DNA of 64,000 nt, taken from NCBI GenBank assembly GCA_964035575.1, contig OZ037877.1:248001-312000 (forward strand), in the 5' to 3' direction. Shown one piece after another: positions 19,583 to 29,782 of this stretch. Below the pieces are notes generated by a model, which was not told the DNA's origin, searched no databases, and saw nothing but the letters and a program-made list of their open reading frames with translations. Position 1 is the stretch's first letter, and every line of letters starts with the position of its first letter. Origin of the DNA: Rhynchopus sp. YZ270_cl-10 (Eukaryota > Euglenozoa > Diplonemea > Diplonemida > Diplonemidae). A program made the position numbers and the translations under genes.

Positions 19583-20466
19583 TCAGAAGAAAAGAAACCG
19601 TTTGCGGTGTTTGCGAGCCTTTTGTATTTCGTCAGTTCCTTTGACAACGTCGCTTCGTGCAGACTCAAGGGAGGTCTGTACTGTGTCAAGCTTGGTACCT
19701 TGGTGCGCCGTCAACGCACTGCACTCATGCACCATGGCGTGGATCTCGACGACATCTGTTACGATGACTTCGATGTCTTCTGCCTTCTCGCGTGCAATTG
19801 CCTCAGCCACATCGATGCTGCGCATGTCATACAGCGTGCGTGTCTGCAGCAGTGACTGAGGTATACCATGGATGTGGCTCTCTGGTGGCGTGCGCGCCGT
19901 GTCCTCATCTGAGGATGGCATAACATCAAAGGCACTCTCACGCTTGGCACGCAACGTCAACCTCTCTTCAACGAGGCGGACGGTTTCTGTGAGGAGGTGG
20001 GTGTTGGCAAAGAGGGGTGGCGATTTTATTTCATTTTTTTTTTTTGAAAGAAAGAGAGAGAAGTTGAATGTGCAAAACTCCCCCTGAGTCTATAAGCCTC
20101 TCTTACGGGTTAAAAAACGAAATCGCATCCCTCCTGAAAAGAAAACTTGAAATACAAAGCCATCTGCACCTGCCACTAACACATAAACATACTTTGGTAG
20201 ACACGCGACGTCTGTGACACATTGTCAACCAGCGCACGGTAATCCGCTAAGTCCAGACCGCCTGCACCACCACCACGCATGCCCCTCTGCAACACACGCA
20301 CCTTCTCCGCCACCTCCTTGTGCAGCGCCTGTGCACGGTCCATGTCACGCCGCACAGCTCTCCGCACTGCCTGGTTGTCTGTCGCCGTGCCAAGCCTCTC
20401 TGACGTGCTCCCGAGTGCTGTACACTTCCCCTGCAGCTCCACCAGCGGTAAACGCACAGCCTCCAT
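19583..20466 (-). CDS. Syntaxin-like Qa-SNARE
   Basis: Two exons: 20193-20466 and 19583-19986, joined across a 206-nt intron with donor GTATGT and acceptor CTCACAG; phases match and give 225 residues. The N-terminal exon is helical (EVAEKVRVLQRGMRGG), as in a Habc bundle. The second exon holds a SNARE motif from about residue 150: AREKAEDIEVIV, then ALTAHQGTKLDTVQ, where the Gln of HQG is the expected zero-layer Gln of Qa-SNAREs, then LESARSDVVKGTDEIQKA. Qa-SNAREs drive fusion of vesicles with organelle membranes. Oddly, the frame stops at KHRKRFLFF, exactly where the membrane anchor should begin. Either a further exon with an unusual donor (GTTTCT) supplies it, or the protein ends here. The start is also uncertain: the AG after the pyrimidine tract lies just inside the ATGGAG. 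Confidence 0.78.
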
Positions 20467-21033
20467 TGGAAGGGGGGGAAAGTTTTGGGGGAAGGGGGTG
20501 AGTGTAAAAAGGTGTAAAGGAGGAATCTTAGGGAGTTTGGAGTGCTTCTTTTTTTTTTGAAAATCTGAAAAAACGGTCGACGCACGCAGGTGGGTCGCGC
20601 TCTTCTAGGAATGTTTGAGGGGGGGAAAATGGGTTTCAGCCTCTCCCAGCCCTTTTACCTCTCTGTCCATGAGTTAACCCTACAGGAGTGACCGACCGTC
20701 ACTCAACAGGTTTGAGTGAGTTGATTTCCCGAAAATCACGCACAAAGAACGCAATAATAGCCGTCTACTAAATAAAAATTAGATTCATATACTTTCAGTT
20801 CACAGAAATTGAAAGTATTTGAGAGGGTCTACTACTAAATAAAAGTAAAAAGTGAGTGGGGAAGGGGGGCGAAAACGGGGTGTTATTTCCGCTCAGGGCA
20901 ACACCCATCTTTTTTTTAAAACTTCTTTTCAAAAATGGATATCCCCCAACACCCCCCCCAAAACTCTCCGATATTTCGTTCAAATCACCCCCTCCCCTTC
21001 CCCCCCCCCCCCCCCCCCCCCTTTTCCCCCAAA
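20467..21033. other. Spacer between syntaxin and the 408-residue gene
   Basis: No gene is seen. The minus strand upstream of the syntaxin start is C/T-rich, as expected of a splice-acceptor region. About 20850-21030 holds long C/G homopolymers (a C run of about 20 at 21001-21020) just downstream of the next gene's stop codon. Confidence 0.5.
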
Positions 21034-22426
21034 TCAATCATCCTTCTTGATTCGTTTAGTAATTTTGGGGCGAACAAGCCTTGCTTTGCGGCAGTGATGC
21101 ATGCGTTGGCCCTTAAGCTGCAACCGCTGGAAACTCTTGTGGTCAGGGTGGTAACTCTTTCCGGCGCTTTTCGCTTTGGTTGTCCCGATTGTGAGCAGAC
21201 GCTTGCCGTTTGTGGTATAGCGGACCTTCGACAACGAGGAGGAGTGGAGCAAATCGTTCTCCCCTTCTGTGATGTGAATCTCCTTCAGGGTGGGGTGCGT
21301 CTTTACGACTTGGAACCGCGTCTGATCGATTCCACGCAATGCCTCGAACATGATACCCCTTCTCTTAGTCGAAGACAACATATAAGGCGCACCCGGAATA
21401 AACTCACGCACCATACCGTACATACCCATGTACCTCGAGTTGGGTTGGTACCAACTCCCTTTGTCAACCATCCCAGAGGTCTGGTAATTGTTTGAAAACA
21501 TCGGAGCAAACTGCTCTGTTCCGTAGGAATAAAAGGAGTTGTACGTCAAGAATTTTTCCATCTTTTTCCTTTCAAGGGCGGGCGCGAGGGTTGTGTCTAC
21601 ACCACGTTTGATCTTCCTCGAGACTGGCGTTGCGTTCGTTGCGTTGAAATGAGACCTCCGATCTGTCAGGTTCAGCCACGGTTTGAGTTCGTCCACATCG
21701 TGGAAGTCAGATGAATTCCATCTTGCGCTTTCCGCCTCATCGTATGTGTCGGTGCTTCCGAAGTCGGGCGCAATGTAGTCCAGCCATGTGTCCGGGGAGA
21801 TGGGGATGGAGGAACAGAACAGCTCCTCCTTCGTCATGCTCCGTGTGATGCCGTCCTTCGTCACCAGAGCGTAGCGGCCGCCGTGCTCGCGGACCAGGTC
21901 AGGGTTCGCAACCTTCCACTCTTCATAGACCCGTTTCGACTCTTGAGGGACGAAGTGCCCCTCAACCACCTGCGCCATATCACCCTCAAAGTCAAGGTTG
22001 TGCTGCGAAAAGCGGGTCTGCTGAAACAGAGGGAGCTCCGTCTGCCGGTACGACTGTGTGTTCCGGAGCATGAACCGCGAGCCCTGCTTGGTGAACCCCG
22101 CCTTGTGCGGCTTTGTAAAGTAGTCGCCAAACTTTTGTCGGAAGGCACGCTCGTTGAAGTACGAGTGGGTGTGTCGCGAGCCTTGCTGTTGGGGGGGGGG
22201 GGGGGGAGAGAGAGTGGGGGTGGGAGTAAAACTGCATAGGGGTTTGAAAATGTTTTTTTTGTTTTGAAAGCTCCTTTCTGTTTATTTTTGATTAGCGGTG
22301 GTGTTGTAGACCTACATAAGGGTGTGTGTGTGTGGTGTAGATTTAACATACTCCGTGACCTCGCTTCGTACCAGGTGCAAGACCTCCACCACTCCCCAGG
22401 GCCAGGGAGGTCCTCCGCAGTGCCAT
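21034..22426 (-). CDS. Probable mitochondrial protein of unknown function (408 aa)
   Basis: Two exons: 22352-22426 (25 codons) and 21034-22185, separated by a 166-nt intron with donor GTATGT and acceptor CCAACAG; both boundaries are phase 0 and the frame closes at 408 residues. The first exon encodes MALRRTSLALGSGGG, an Arg/Ser/Leu-rich start typical of a mitochondrial presequence. The body is rich in Tyr, Trp, Asn and charged residues (for example YNSFYSYGTEQFAPMF and YQPNSRYMGMYGMVREF), with no membrane segment. It ends in a strongly basic tail (ARLVRPKITKRIKKDD). I do not recognise a family. A lineage-specific mitoribosomal or respiratory-complex subunit would fit the presequence and basic tail, but this is inference. 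Confidence 0.72.
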
Positions 22427-22488
22427 TGTTTCCCTCCCTTTTTCTGTTTTCCCCTTTTTACTTTTTTACTTCCCCCTGTTTGTGTGGG

Positions 22489-22677
22489 TTATTTTGCGAG
22501 GAGCGTTTCAAACGCAGCGAGCTTCGCCTCCGCACACACTGTGGTGTTGCGCTGGAGGATACACAACGCATTGTTTTCCGCAGGATACGGTGCTGCCTCC
22601 GCAATGGTCAAAATAAAGTCATTGTTGCACAACGAAAGCGAGTTCTCCATCTCCCACTCACTCCACGTAAGCAACAT
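22489..22677 (-). CDS. Possible small gene (62 aa)
   Basis: An ATG-initiated frame of 62 codons, starting MLLTWSEWEMENSLSL and ending ETLLAK before TAA. Codon use is GC-biased like the neighbouring exons and unlike the spacer. Upstream on the minus strand is a pyrimidine tract ending CCCCGCTTAG, a plausible splice acceptor, about 32 nt before the ATG. No family is recognised, and there is no membrane segment or signal peptide. It could equally be the last exon of a gene whose earlier exons I cannot find, because the mariner and MITE region lies upstream. Confidence 0.4.
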   Translation of the reverse strand: MLLTWSEWEMENSLSLCNNDFILTIAEAAPYPAENNALCILQRNTTVCAEAKLAAFETLLAK

Positions 22678-23044
22678 GAGCCAATTGTGCAGAAAAAAAA
22701 AGATGTGTCTAAGCGGGGAAGGAGGGTGGGGGGGAAACGTGGTTCAATTTTCTTGTGACAATAACATTAGGTGTTCGACTTCGGTAGCCCTGCACCCAAC
22801 CACCCTACCCCCCCCTTGACATAACAGTGATAGCATTTTTATTTTTGAAAGATAGTCTCATCTTCGTCAGACCAAAAACTTGAAAGATTACTATGCTTCC
22901 GTGCACACAGACACTCATCTAAAGTTGCATTTTTTTTGTTTTTGTTTTTGTTTTTTGTTGTTATGTGTGTGCGACCCGCAAGCAGCAACTTTGTACGCCC
23001 GCACCCCACACTCTTGACCCCATTACCCCCTCCCCCTTTGAAAA

Positions 23045-23105
23045 AGTTGACTTGAAATACAAAAGCCCTCTCGTGAACAGTGTACCTTTGGTATGACCGG
23101 CTGTA
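23045..23105 (+). repeat. Dispersed short repeat, family R2
   Basis: Repeat reading AGTTGACTTGAAATACAAAA, GCCCTCTCGTGAACAGTGTA, CCTTTGGTATGACCGGCTGT. Longer copies continue into CCATGCAGTCCTACAATCCA. Other copies: 30257-30298, 34187-34226, 35936-36030 (adenosine kinase intron 3), 38975-39018, 42292-42334, 51751-51870 and 59221-59315 (SMNDC1 intron 3). At 42292-42402 and 30257-30426 it is followed by an R3 copy, so R2 and R3 may be two parts of one element. Confidence 0.72.
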
Positions 23106-24324
23106 CACGACGGTGAAGTCAATGACATGACATGTGCTTTTACATGTAAAATGACATGTGAGAGTGACATGTGAAAAGTGACATGTGCCATGTAAAATGA
23201 CATGTGAAACACATGACATTTTTACGGCCAATATACAGTGTGTCGCAGAATTAATGGCACTTGACCACATTTTTTAAAAAAGGGCAAAATTTGACAAACA
23301 CATTTTCAAAACCCCTCAAAAAACATACAATTTACATCCAGGAAACGAGAAAAGTGAAAATTTAATGGCGAAGTGTTTTGGTGTGCCTTTGCAAAGGCAC
23401 ACCAAAACACGCACTGGTCTAAGGTGATGTTCACCGATGAGAAGGACTTTTGGCTTTTTCCCGGGTTAGTAAAAAAAATGATGTTGTCTGGCTTGCAGAG
23501 GGTGACGAGCCGCCTCCGACTGATAGTAAGGTCAGGGCTACCCAGAAGGTTCACGTCTGGGGTGGGATCACAACTAGAGGTAAGACACAACTCTATTTTT
23601 AAAAGGGGGTCACTTACTTCTGAGAAGTACAGGGGACTACTGCAGAAAGCCCTGAAAGAAATAAAAGAACTCCTTCCTGACAGCAGCTGCATCAGCAGGA
23701 TGGGGCTCCTTGCCACACTGCCAACGCTACTCAAGACTTCCACTCAACCCAGCCTTTCTCGTTCCTCCCTAAAGCAGACTGGGCAGGCAACTCCCCTGAT
23801 CTGAATCCTAGTGAGAACCTGTGGGCCAAACTGCAGTTTGCAGTCAACGAAAGGGATCCCAAAGACGTGGCGACACTTGAACGTGCCATTAAAAAATAAT
23901 GGTCAAGGATGGACACTAGCTTCGTTGCACGTTACATCGAGTCAATGCCACGACGCTTAGCGGCAGTTTCCCAATCCAAAGGGATGCACACAAAGTATTA
24001 ATGCATGCTCTATTTCTATTTGTGCACCCAATGGCTACATCTATACTTTTAGTGCCTGCTCCCCATTACACCTTTGACACATTCACCCTTTTCCCCAAAA
24101 AGGGCTGCATTGCCATATTAATATTTTTACGCCCCCCCGCACACTTTTTAGGCACAACCTGGTGAAAATACCATGTACCTTTGTCAAATTTTGCCTATTT
24201 TGCAAAAAATATCCGCAGGTGCCATTAATTCTGCGACACACTGTACGTTACCGCACACGTAAAAAAAGTTACATGGTAAGCACATGTCAAAAGCACATGT
24301 CATGTCATTGACTTCACCGTCGTG
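23106..24324. mobile_element. Palindromic MITE interrupted by a mariner
   Basis: Left arm CACGACGGTGAAGTCAATG (23106) and right arm CATTGACTTCACCGTCGTG (ending 24324) are perfect inverted repeats. The next inner stretches, built from ACATGTCA / TGACATGT units, are also complementary. Outside, a TA dinucleotide flanks each end. Without the mariner (23236-24243) the element would be about 210 bp, of the same family as 17327-17443. Confidence 0.75.
23236..24243 (+). mobile_element. Old Tc1/mariner copy, internally deleted
   Basis: Bounded by inverted repeats starting CAGTGTGTCGCAGAATTAAT and flanked by TA on both sides (23234-23235 and 24244-24245), the Tc1/mariner target duplication. The plus strand keeps the C-terminal half of a transposase: WSKVMFTDEKDFWLF near 23415-23460, parts around KALKEIKELLPDSS, and a segment for SLAHRF/NLWAKLQ-type residues near 23810-23850. 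The N-terminal DNA-binding half is missing and the frame is broken in several places. Relative to the copy at 27616-29020 it is about 400 bp shorter, in opposite orientation, with ends that differ (TGTCGC versus TGACAC). It belongs to a related but distinct subfamily. Confidence 0.85.
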
Positions 24325-24841
24325 TACCGGGTGGACCCTCCCCCCCCCCTTCCTTAAGGATTCCCCCTATCCAATAACATATGTGGGTTTCATCTTCGGT
24401 TGTCTCTCTCACTAAAGCCATACTAATACAACCAAGTTTTCGAAAGGAAAAAAAAAAGGTGACGTTGATAGTGCAAAACGCCTCTGGGATGGCAAGCGGA
24501 ATCTGAGTGGAATTTTTCGGACAGGTATTAGCGATGGAGTTACCATTGTTATCCTACTGGACGCCGTAAGGCACCTTTCCCGCGTGGATTGTAGCTGACA
24601 CTCCGTGGGTTATCGAACCCCGGGATGGAGGTACATAGAATATAGAGGGGGGTACGCTGCGGCCAGATGTACCTGAAGACTTGGAAAAAAAGGTATAATG
24701 AGGCTCGTACTCACCCATATTACAAAAAAGGGGGAAGAGAAAAATGGGAACGGGTTGTCAAAAAAAGACACAACTTTTTCTTTTCGTTCCCCCCATCTAG
24801 TTTTTTTTTATTTTCTTTTTTCGTTTCCGCCGTTATTTTTT

Positions 24842-26248
24842 TTACTTCCGTCTCTTGAGTGCTGCTGCTGCTGCTGCTGCGGAAGGTTTTGCAGCCTTCT
24901 TGGACTTTGCGACAGGCTTCTTAGCAGAGGATCCGAAGAGGGACGGGAAACGTGGCAGCTTCATTCTGAGTGGGGTGGGTGTTTATTGAGACGTTTGAAC
25001 ATAAAAATGTGTGTTTTTTTGGAGAAGAAAAATCATTCTTTTTCTGGTGTACCTAACCTGAAATTTAGACCTTTTTGGGTTCCAAAACGCGAATTTTCCA
25101 CACCATTTTTGGGAACCGAGTATTGTGCGGTCCTGGAAGAAAACAAAGTTGATCTGAAAAGGAAGTTGCCTTTCCTAAAACGTGCAGCAACAAAACTCAC
25201 CTCTTTTTTTCATCATTGCTTTTCCCAAAAAATGGTACACTCCAAATACTGTGGTCCCCTCCCCATTTTATTTTACATACTCGCCGAACAGCAGTGATGT
25301 GCACAGCTTTGCAAAGGCGAAACCTGCTGCTGCGAAGGCGTAAATATCTGTAAAAAAAAATGAACAAAATTTTTACGAACAAAAGTATACAATATTACCC
25401 GCCTCGGGAAAACATTTTGCTTCCTTTAGCCCTTTCACTCCGGCATTCAGCGACAAACCTACCACCATTTCTTTCCATTCTTAGATCAAAAAAACAACGC
25501 GTTAAAAAAAAAAGATCGGGTCTTTTGTTTGTGCGCTCAAAGCCGGAAAACAAGGTGGAAAAAAAAAATGTGTTAAACTGAAGGTTGGTGTGGTTAATAA
25601 AAAGAACAAAGCAAGCGTCTGTCTTTTTTTCACTCCGTTTTGTTTGCCCCCCGCAGCGCTGCCCGCCAATCTTTTTAGAATTGACAACAAGTTGTTTTAT
25701 CAAAAACCCATACGCCAGTTGTCCCACGCGGTTGGCTCCGGCTCCGGCCTGGTCAGCCAGTATGACTGGGAGACCTGCGAGGCACCCTCCGTTGGGATGA
25801 GCGAGATGTACAGGGACGACGTTGTGTGGAAGACTGCGGCAGCTGTGCCCGACCCGCGCGGGGTTGTGTACTTGGAGAGGGAGACGGAGGAGGTGGGGAA
25901 GGGCTGCGGCTTGAGCGTGATCTGGAGAAACGCGACGTCTTCATCGTGGCGGGTGAAGGTGAGAACGGCAGCCTTACGTACACGTGGTGCCTCGACCTTG
26001 ACGATGACACGCTCTTCGGTCACAAGCTCGCCTTGCAGCATGCCGTCGGTCTCGGTGCTGTTCATGAGCAGCATCCCACGCTCCATCACGACAGCAGCAG
26101 GCTCGGCGTCCTTCTCCGTCGCAGTGGCAGACCCCACGCTCCATCGTCGCACGACCCACTCACCGTTCAGCACGTCAACCAGGTTGCCTGCATTGCTCTC
26201 TACCACAGTGCACATCAACACGCATGCACACAGCGCGACTCGTGCCAT
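24842..26248 (-). CDS. ER-type single-pass membrane protein of unknown function (241 aa)
   Basis: Three exons: 25714-26248, 25281-25347 and 24842-24965; the introns (366 and 315 nt) have donors GTATGG and GTATGT and acceptors TTTACAG and CACTCAG. Phases close exactly to 241 residues. Residues 1-22 (MARVALCACVLMCTVVESNAG) form a signal peptide. A lumenal beta-rich domain follows to about 178 (VLTFTRHDEDVAFLQITLKP, then SLYISLIPTEG). The small second exon encodes a membrane segment (IYAFAAAGFAFAKLCTSLLF). The third encodes a lysine-rich tail with seven alanines ending LKRRK, which resembles a cytosolic ER-retention-like basic end. Family not recognised. Topology is inferred from sequence. Confidence 0.72.
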
Positions 26249-26369
26249 TTTTTTGAAAGCGGGTTTGGATTGTGTGCTGTGGAAAATGTACTCAAAATTG
26301 GAGGGCTTATTGTTGTTGTTCACCGTTCGCATCTAGGGAGGGAGGAGGGGTGATCCTCAAAGAAAGAGA

Positions 26370-26481
26370 AGTTGGAAAGTGCAAAAACGCCTCACCGTTC
26401 ATCGGCGGACGCAGGGGCACTGTTGTTCTTCTGCGGGTTATCGAACCCCCCCCCAGAGAGGACTTCATTGGTATGCACACG
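26370..26481 (+). repeat. Dispersed short repeat, family R6
   Basis: Reads GTTGGAAAGTGCAAAAACGC, CTCACCGTTCATCGGCGGAC, and after a gap GGGTTATCGAACCCC and GAGAGGACTTCATTGGTATG. Other copies: 45462-45650, 61727-61770 (left part only) and a partial one at about 24465-24650. In reverse complement the GGTTCGATA core resembles a tRNA B-box, which raises the possibility of a tRNA-derived SINE; no A-box could be fixed by eye. Confidence 0.6.
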
Positions 26482-26489
26482 TGTTGTTG

Positions 26490-27275
26490 ATGACTTGCTG
26501 ACGAACGCGAAAATCCCTGCAGTGTCAATATGCACCGCTAACTACGCCGCACACCTATTCATCCTACCGTCGTGCAATGGAAAATCCACATTTGCGGAGA
26601 AGTACCCAGAGTGCAAAAAATCAAGAACGCTGAGCAAATGGACACTGCCCAACACTCTCTGCTTATCTTCGATAGGTTTTGTGGGCAACAGACAGAGCTG
26701 GTGAGAGCAGAACTGGAGCAGATAGACCTCCGGCAGCAGGAACGAAAAGCAGGTGTACAAGATGGGAAGGTGTTTCAGCGGCATTGTGTCATCCTACCCT
26801 TCTGCTACTTTCCCGGTTTGGAAAAGCCAAAGGCTGATGAGTCAGCGTTGTGCACTATTTTGTTCAGATTCCTAGCACATCGCCGTTGGTCAATGGAGTC
26901 ATTGCTAAGGGAAAGCAAGGCTGCGATGGCCCTGTTTGTCCGTGAAAACTACGATACTTTTAGGAAACTACCCTGAAAACTGCAGAAGACACCTGCTGCT
27001 TCAGGGTATGGGCCACACGCAAGAGTCTCGCGTTGAAGTGGGAGACATCTCCGAAGACTGCAGTGTCGATATGCACTGCTAACTACGCTGCACACAACGT
27101 ATTCATCATGCCGAGCGGAACAGGAAAAAGATACCTAGCAAACCGTTCCAGCTGCGTGGTAGATGTAGACGACTACATTTTATACGAGCTTAAGATGACC
27201 AAGACTACTTATATGGAGAGTACCCATCATTTTGGAATTTGCGGGCACATTATTCAAGGGTATTGTTAACGCTCA
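26490..27275 (+). pseudogene. Two fossil copies of a P-loop NTPase-like coding sequence
   Basis: Two related stretches lie in tandem on the plus strand, about 26490-26976 and 27030-27275. Both start with closely similar DNA (CTAACTACG... after a TGCAGTGTC motif) and encode a Walker-A-like motif after a hydrophobic strand: ILPSCNGKSTFAEKY in the first and IMPSGTGKRYL, followed by VVDVDDY, in the second. A third fragment lies at about 37850-38110. All are broken in several places and no whole copy is present. The strand is opposite to every host gene. A virus- or mobile-element-derived nucleotide-binding protein is possible, as is an old nucleoside-kinase gene; I cannot assign the family. Confidence 0.5.
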
Positions 27276-27615
27276 ACAAACGGCAAAAGAACTGCTTTCT
27301 ATAAGAAGACAACCTAAGACTCTCTGTGCTTCACCTCTAAAAATTTCAAAAAAAAAGCTATCTACTTTTAATAGAATCACCATAGCAAAAGACGGAGATG
27401 GGAGGACACCTTTTTTTACTTTTTTTTCACATGAGTACAAAGAGATGTCTTGGTAGGGGAAAAGGGGCGGAGAAATGGGAGAGGGGAGGGGGCGGTGTGG
27501 GGGGGACTCTACTGGGAGAGGAAAATGGGAGAGAATGGGGGTAAAAAGTTTGGAGGATGGACAACACTTCGCCTAGCGTTGATCCCCTTTACTGGAAAAG
27601 GAGTATTTCAACATA

Positions 27616-29020
27616 CAGTGTGACACAGAATTAATGGCCGATGACGACATTTTGTAAAAATTGTTATATTATTCTAAAAAATAGGCAAAATTTGACTCAT
27701 TTCATTGCATTTTCAACTGGCCGTGTATGAAAAGTGTGTGTGTGGGGAAAATATTAACATGGAAATATCCCTTTTTGGTAAAAAAGGGTGTATGTGTAAA
27801 AAAAAAAAAATACAGTGTAGCAGTACAAACGAGTGGGTGCACAAAAATAAATAGAGCATGCATTAGTATTTTGTGTGCATTCCGTTGGAATTGCGAACTG
27901 CGTCTAGGCGTCGTGGCATTGACATGATGTAACGTGCAACGAAGCTATTGTCCATCTTGGACCATTCCTTGTTGATGGCACGTTTAAGTGCTGACACGTC
28001 TTTGGGCTCCCGTTCGTTGACTGCAGTCTGCAGCTTGGCCCACAGGTTCTCAATAGGATTGAGATCAGGGGAGTTGCCTGGCCAGTCAGCTTTAGGGAGG
28101 AACGAGAAAGGTTGGGAGGAGAGGAATGCTTGAGTAACGTTCGCAGTGTGGCAGGGTGCCCCATCCTGCTGAAACGTGTAGCTACTGTCAGGCAGGAGTT
28201 CTTTTATTTCTTTGAGCGCTTTCTGTAAGACGAGCGTACGGTACTTCTCTGCATTGAGAGCACCGTCATAGAAATAGAGCTTCGTCTTACCTCTGGTGGT
28301 GATTCCTCCCCAGACGTGAACCTTCTGCGTAGCCCTGACCTTATCAACGGTTGGGGGCGGCTCATCACCATCTGCAACCCAGACAACATCGTTCTTCTTG
28401 CTCACCCGAGAAAAAAGCCAAAAGTCTTTTTCATCGGTGAACATCACCTTTGACCAGTCGGTGTTTCGATGCGTTTCAGCAAACTCTATCCGGGCAGTGA
28501 TGTTCTTTTCCGAGAGCTTTGGTTTGCTCTTCGTTTGAACGGGCTTCAGCCCCTTCTCCTTCAGGCACCTGCGGACACTCTCCCTCGAAATCTGTAGTCG
28601 CGACGCTACTTTCCTGCAAGACTGAAACCGCTTGCCCCGCATGTGTCTAACCACCCTATTCTTAACGGTGTCGGTGGTGGCCGATCTCTTGCGTCCCCTC
28701 CCTGGCTTGTCCGAAAAATTCCGCTCTCCAGCGCGGTACTCCTTCACCCACCTACCCAAACTCCTCTTCGCAACGTTCAGCAACTCCGCCACCTCATCAT
28801 GGCTCTTACCGCCAACAACGACTAGCGACGCTGCCTGTAGGCGCAACCCTTCCCTCGTGGCCTCAGTGTTCACTTTACCCTTAACCATTATATTTTTGCT
28901 TTTATTGTGTTCCTGGGCGTAAATATTTTATGTTTTGGGGGTGTTTTGAATATGTCCTTGTCAAAATTTGCCGTTTTTTTATAAAATGTCTTCATCGGCC
29001 ATTAATTCTGTGTCACACTG
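27616..29020 (-). mobile_element. Whole-looking Tc1/mariner transposon (DD37E type)
   Basis: A 1,405-bp element with inverted ends starting CAGTGTGACACAGAATTAAT. The ends pair for about 45 bp with few mismatches. TA flanks both sides (27614-27615 and 29021-29022), the normal target duplication. It carries one uninterrupted transposase gene (27863-28888) on the minus strand. Everything needed for a recently active copy is visible; activity itself is not shown. Confidence 0.92.
27863..28888 (-). CDS. Tc1/mariner transposase, DD37E
   Basis: 341 residues from ATG to stop inside the transposon. The N-terminal third is a paired-like double helix-turn-helix: LLNVAKRSLGRWVKEYR, an AT-hook-like GRGRKR, then VASRLQISRESVRRCLKEKG. 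The catalytic domain has the first Asp in VMFTDEKDFWLF, the second in QQDGAPCHTA and the Glu in SPDLNPIENLW. I count 37 residues between the second Asp and the Glu, so the signature is DD37E, seen in ITmD37E/TRT-like lineages rather than classical DD34E Tc1 or DD34D mariner. The enzyme cuts and pastes the element at TA sites. The frame is unbroken and of normal length (about 340). Confidence 0.93.
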   Translation of the reverse strand: MVKGKVNTEATREGLRLQAASLVVVGGKSHDEVAELLNVAKRSLGRWVKEYRAGERNFSDKPGRGRKRSATTDTVKNRVVRHMRGKRFQSCRKVASRLQISRESVRRCLKEKGLKPVQTKSKPKLSEKNITARIEFAETHRNTDWSKVMFTDEKDFWLFSRVSKKNDVVWVADGDEPPPTVDKVRATQKVHVWGGITTRGKTKLYFYDGALNAEKYRTLVLQKALKEIKELLPDSSYTFQQDGAPCHTANVTQAFLSSQPFSFLPKADWPGNSPDLNPIENLWAKLQTAVNEREPKDVSALKRAINKEWSKMDNSFVARYIMSMPRRLDAVRNSNGMHTKY

Positions 29021-29484
29021 TATTGGAGTTATGGAGGGGGGGGCCTATATTGACATGTCCTTGACAGGTCCTTTGAAGTGTTTCAGGAACACCACATGAT
29101 GCATTCAAATTTGATAGCATAGGAGGAGGGGATCAACAAAAAAATGTTCCCATCATTGGAAGGAAAAAAAGGTTTTTAAAAAAAGGTGTGAATGTCCGGG
29201 GAGTTGACACCAAATTATTTTTTAAAATAATGGTAAGCTTTTGTCCGCACCTTGACAAACAAACAAAAAAATTCTGGCCTACTTTGCTTTTGGATTTTTG
29301 ATCATGAGAACGTCTTTGTGAAAGAAAGGTGGATGAAAGAAGGCAGTACCACATTGCCAACACCAGGGTGGTTGGGCAAGGTTGGACGCCTCACAACACA
29401 ACAGAAGGGCATATTCGAAGTAAAAACAAAAAAAAGGCCCTCTTGGAGAGTTGCAACTACTTCCTATTCGATGATGTTCAACAC

Positions 29485-29782
29485 CAGGCACTCCGCTAGG
29501 TACTAAAGTTCTGTTGATTGTCAACAGAACTTTTTGAAAATGGGGAAAAAAAGAAAAAAAAAAAAAGTTCTGCTAAGTGGTTCAGACCCGTTCTACCTGT
29601 CAAAAAAGCTCAGGAGAAGAAGATATGGAGAGGTGAGTGCTCAAACGTCCCAAAAAAGTCAAATTCGGGCGTTGGTAAAAAAAAAAGTTGCGTACCGTGC
29701 GCCTGCGGCGCAAGCATGTACCCCACCAACGTGGACCATCAACAGAATATTTTCAAAATCGGAAATCCTAGCGGAGAGCCTG
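29485..29782. mobile_element. hAT-type MITE, copy 2
   Basis: 298 bp, same ends and length as 231-528, with one mismatch seen (TTCGGGCG here, ATCGGGCG there). It is flanked by its own perfect 8-bp duplication, TTCAACAC, at 29477-29484 and 29783-29790. Different target duplications on near-identical copies show two separate insertions, not a segmental duplication. Confidence 0.9.

Larger units (their letters stand above)
22678..24841. other. Spacer with nested transposons
   Basis: Holds an R2 repeat (23045-23105), a palindromic MITE (23106-24324) split by a mariner-type element (23236-24243), a reverse R4 copy (24421-24450) and a partial R6 copy (about 24465-24650, with GGGTTATCGAACCCC). No host gene is seen. 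Confidence 0.65.

Noticed and set aside
24608-24635. tRNA-like GGTTCGAT core in R6 repeats
   Set aside because: It is part of a short GGGTT-CGAT-AACCC palindrome; no acceptor stem, D arm or anticodon arm could be folded by eye around any copy.
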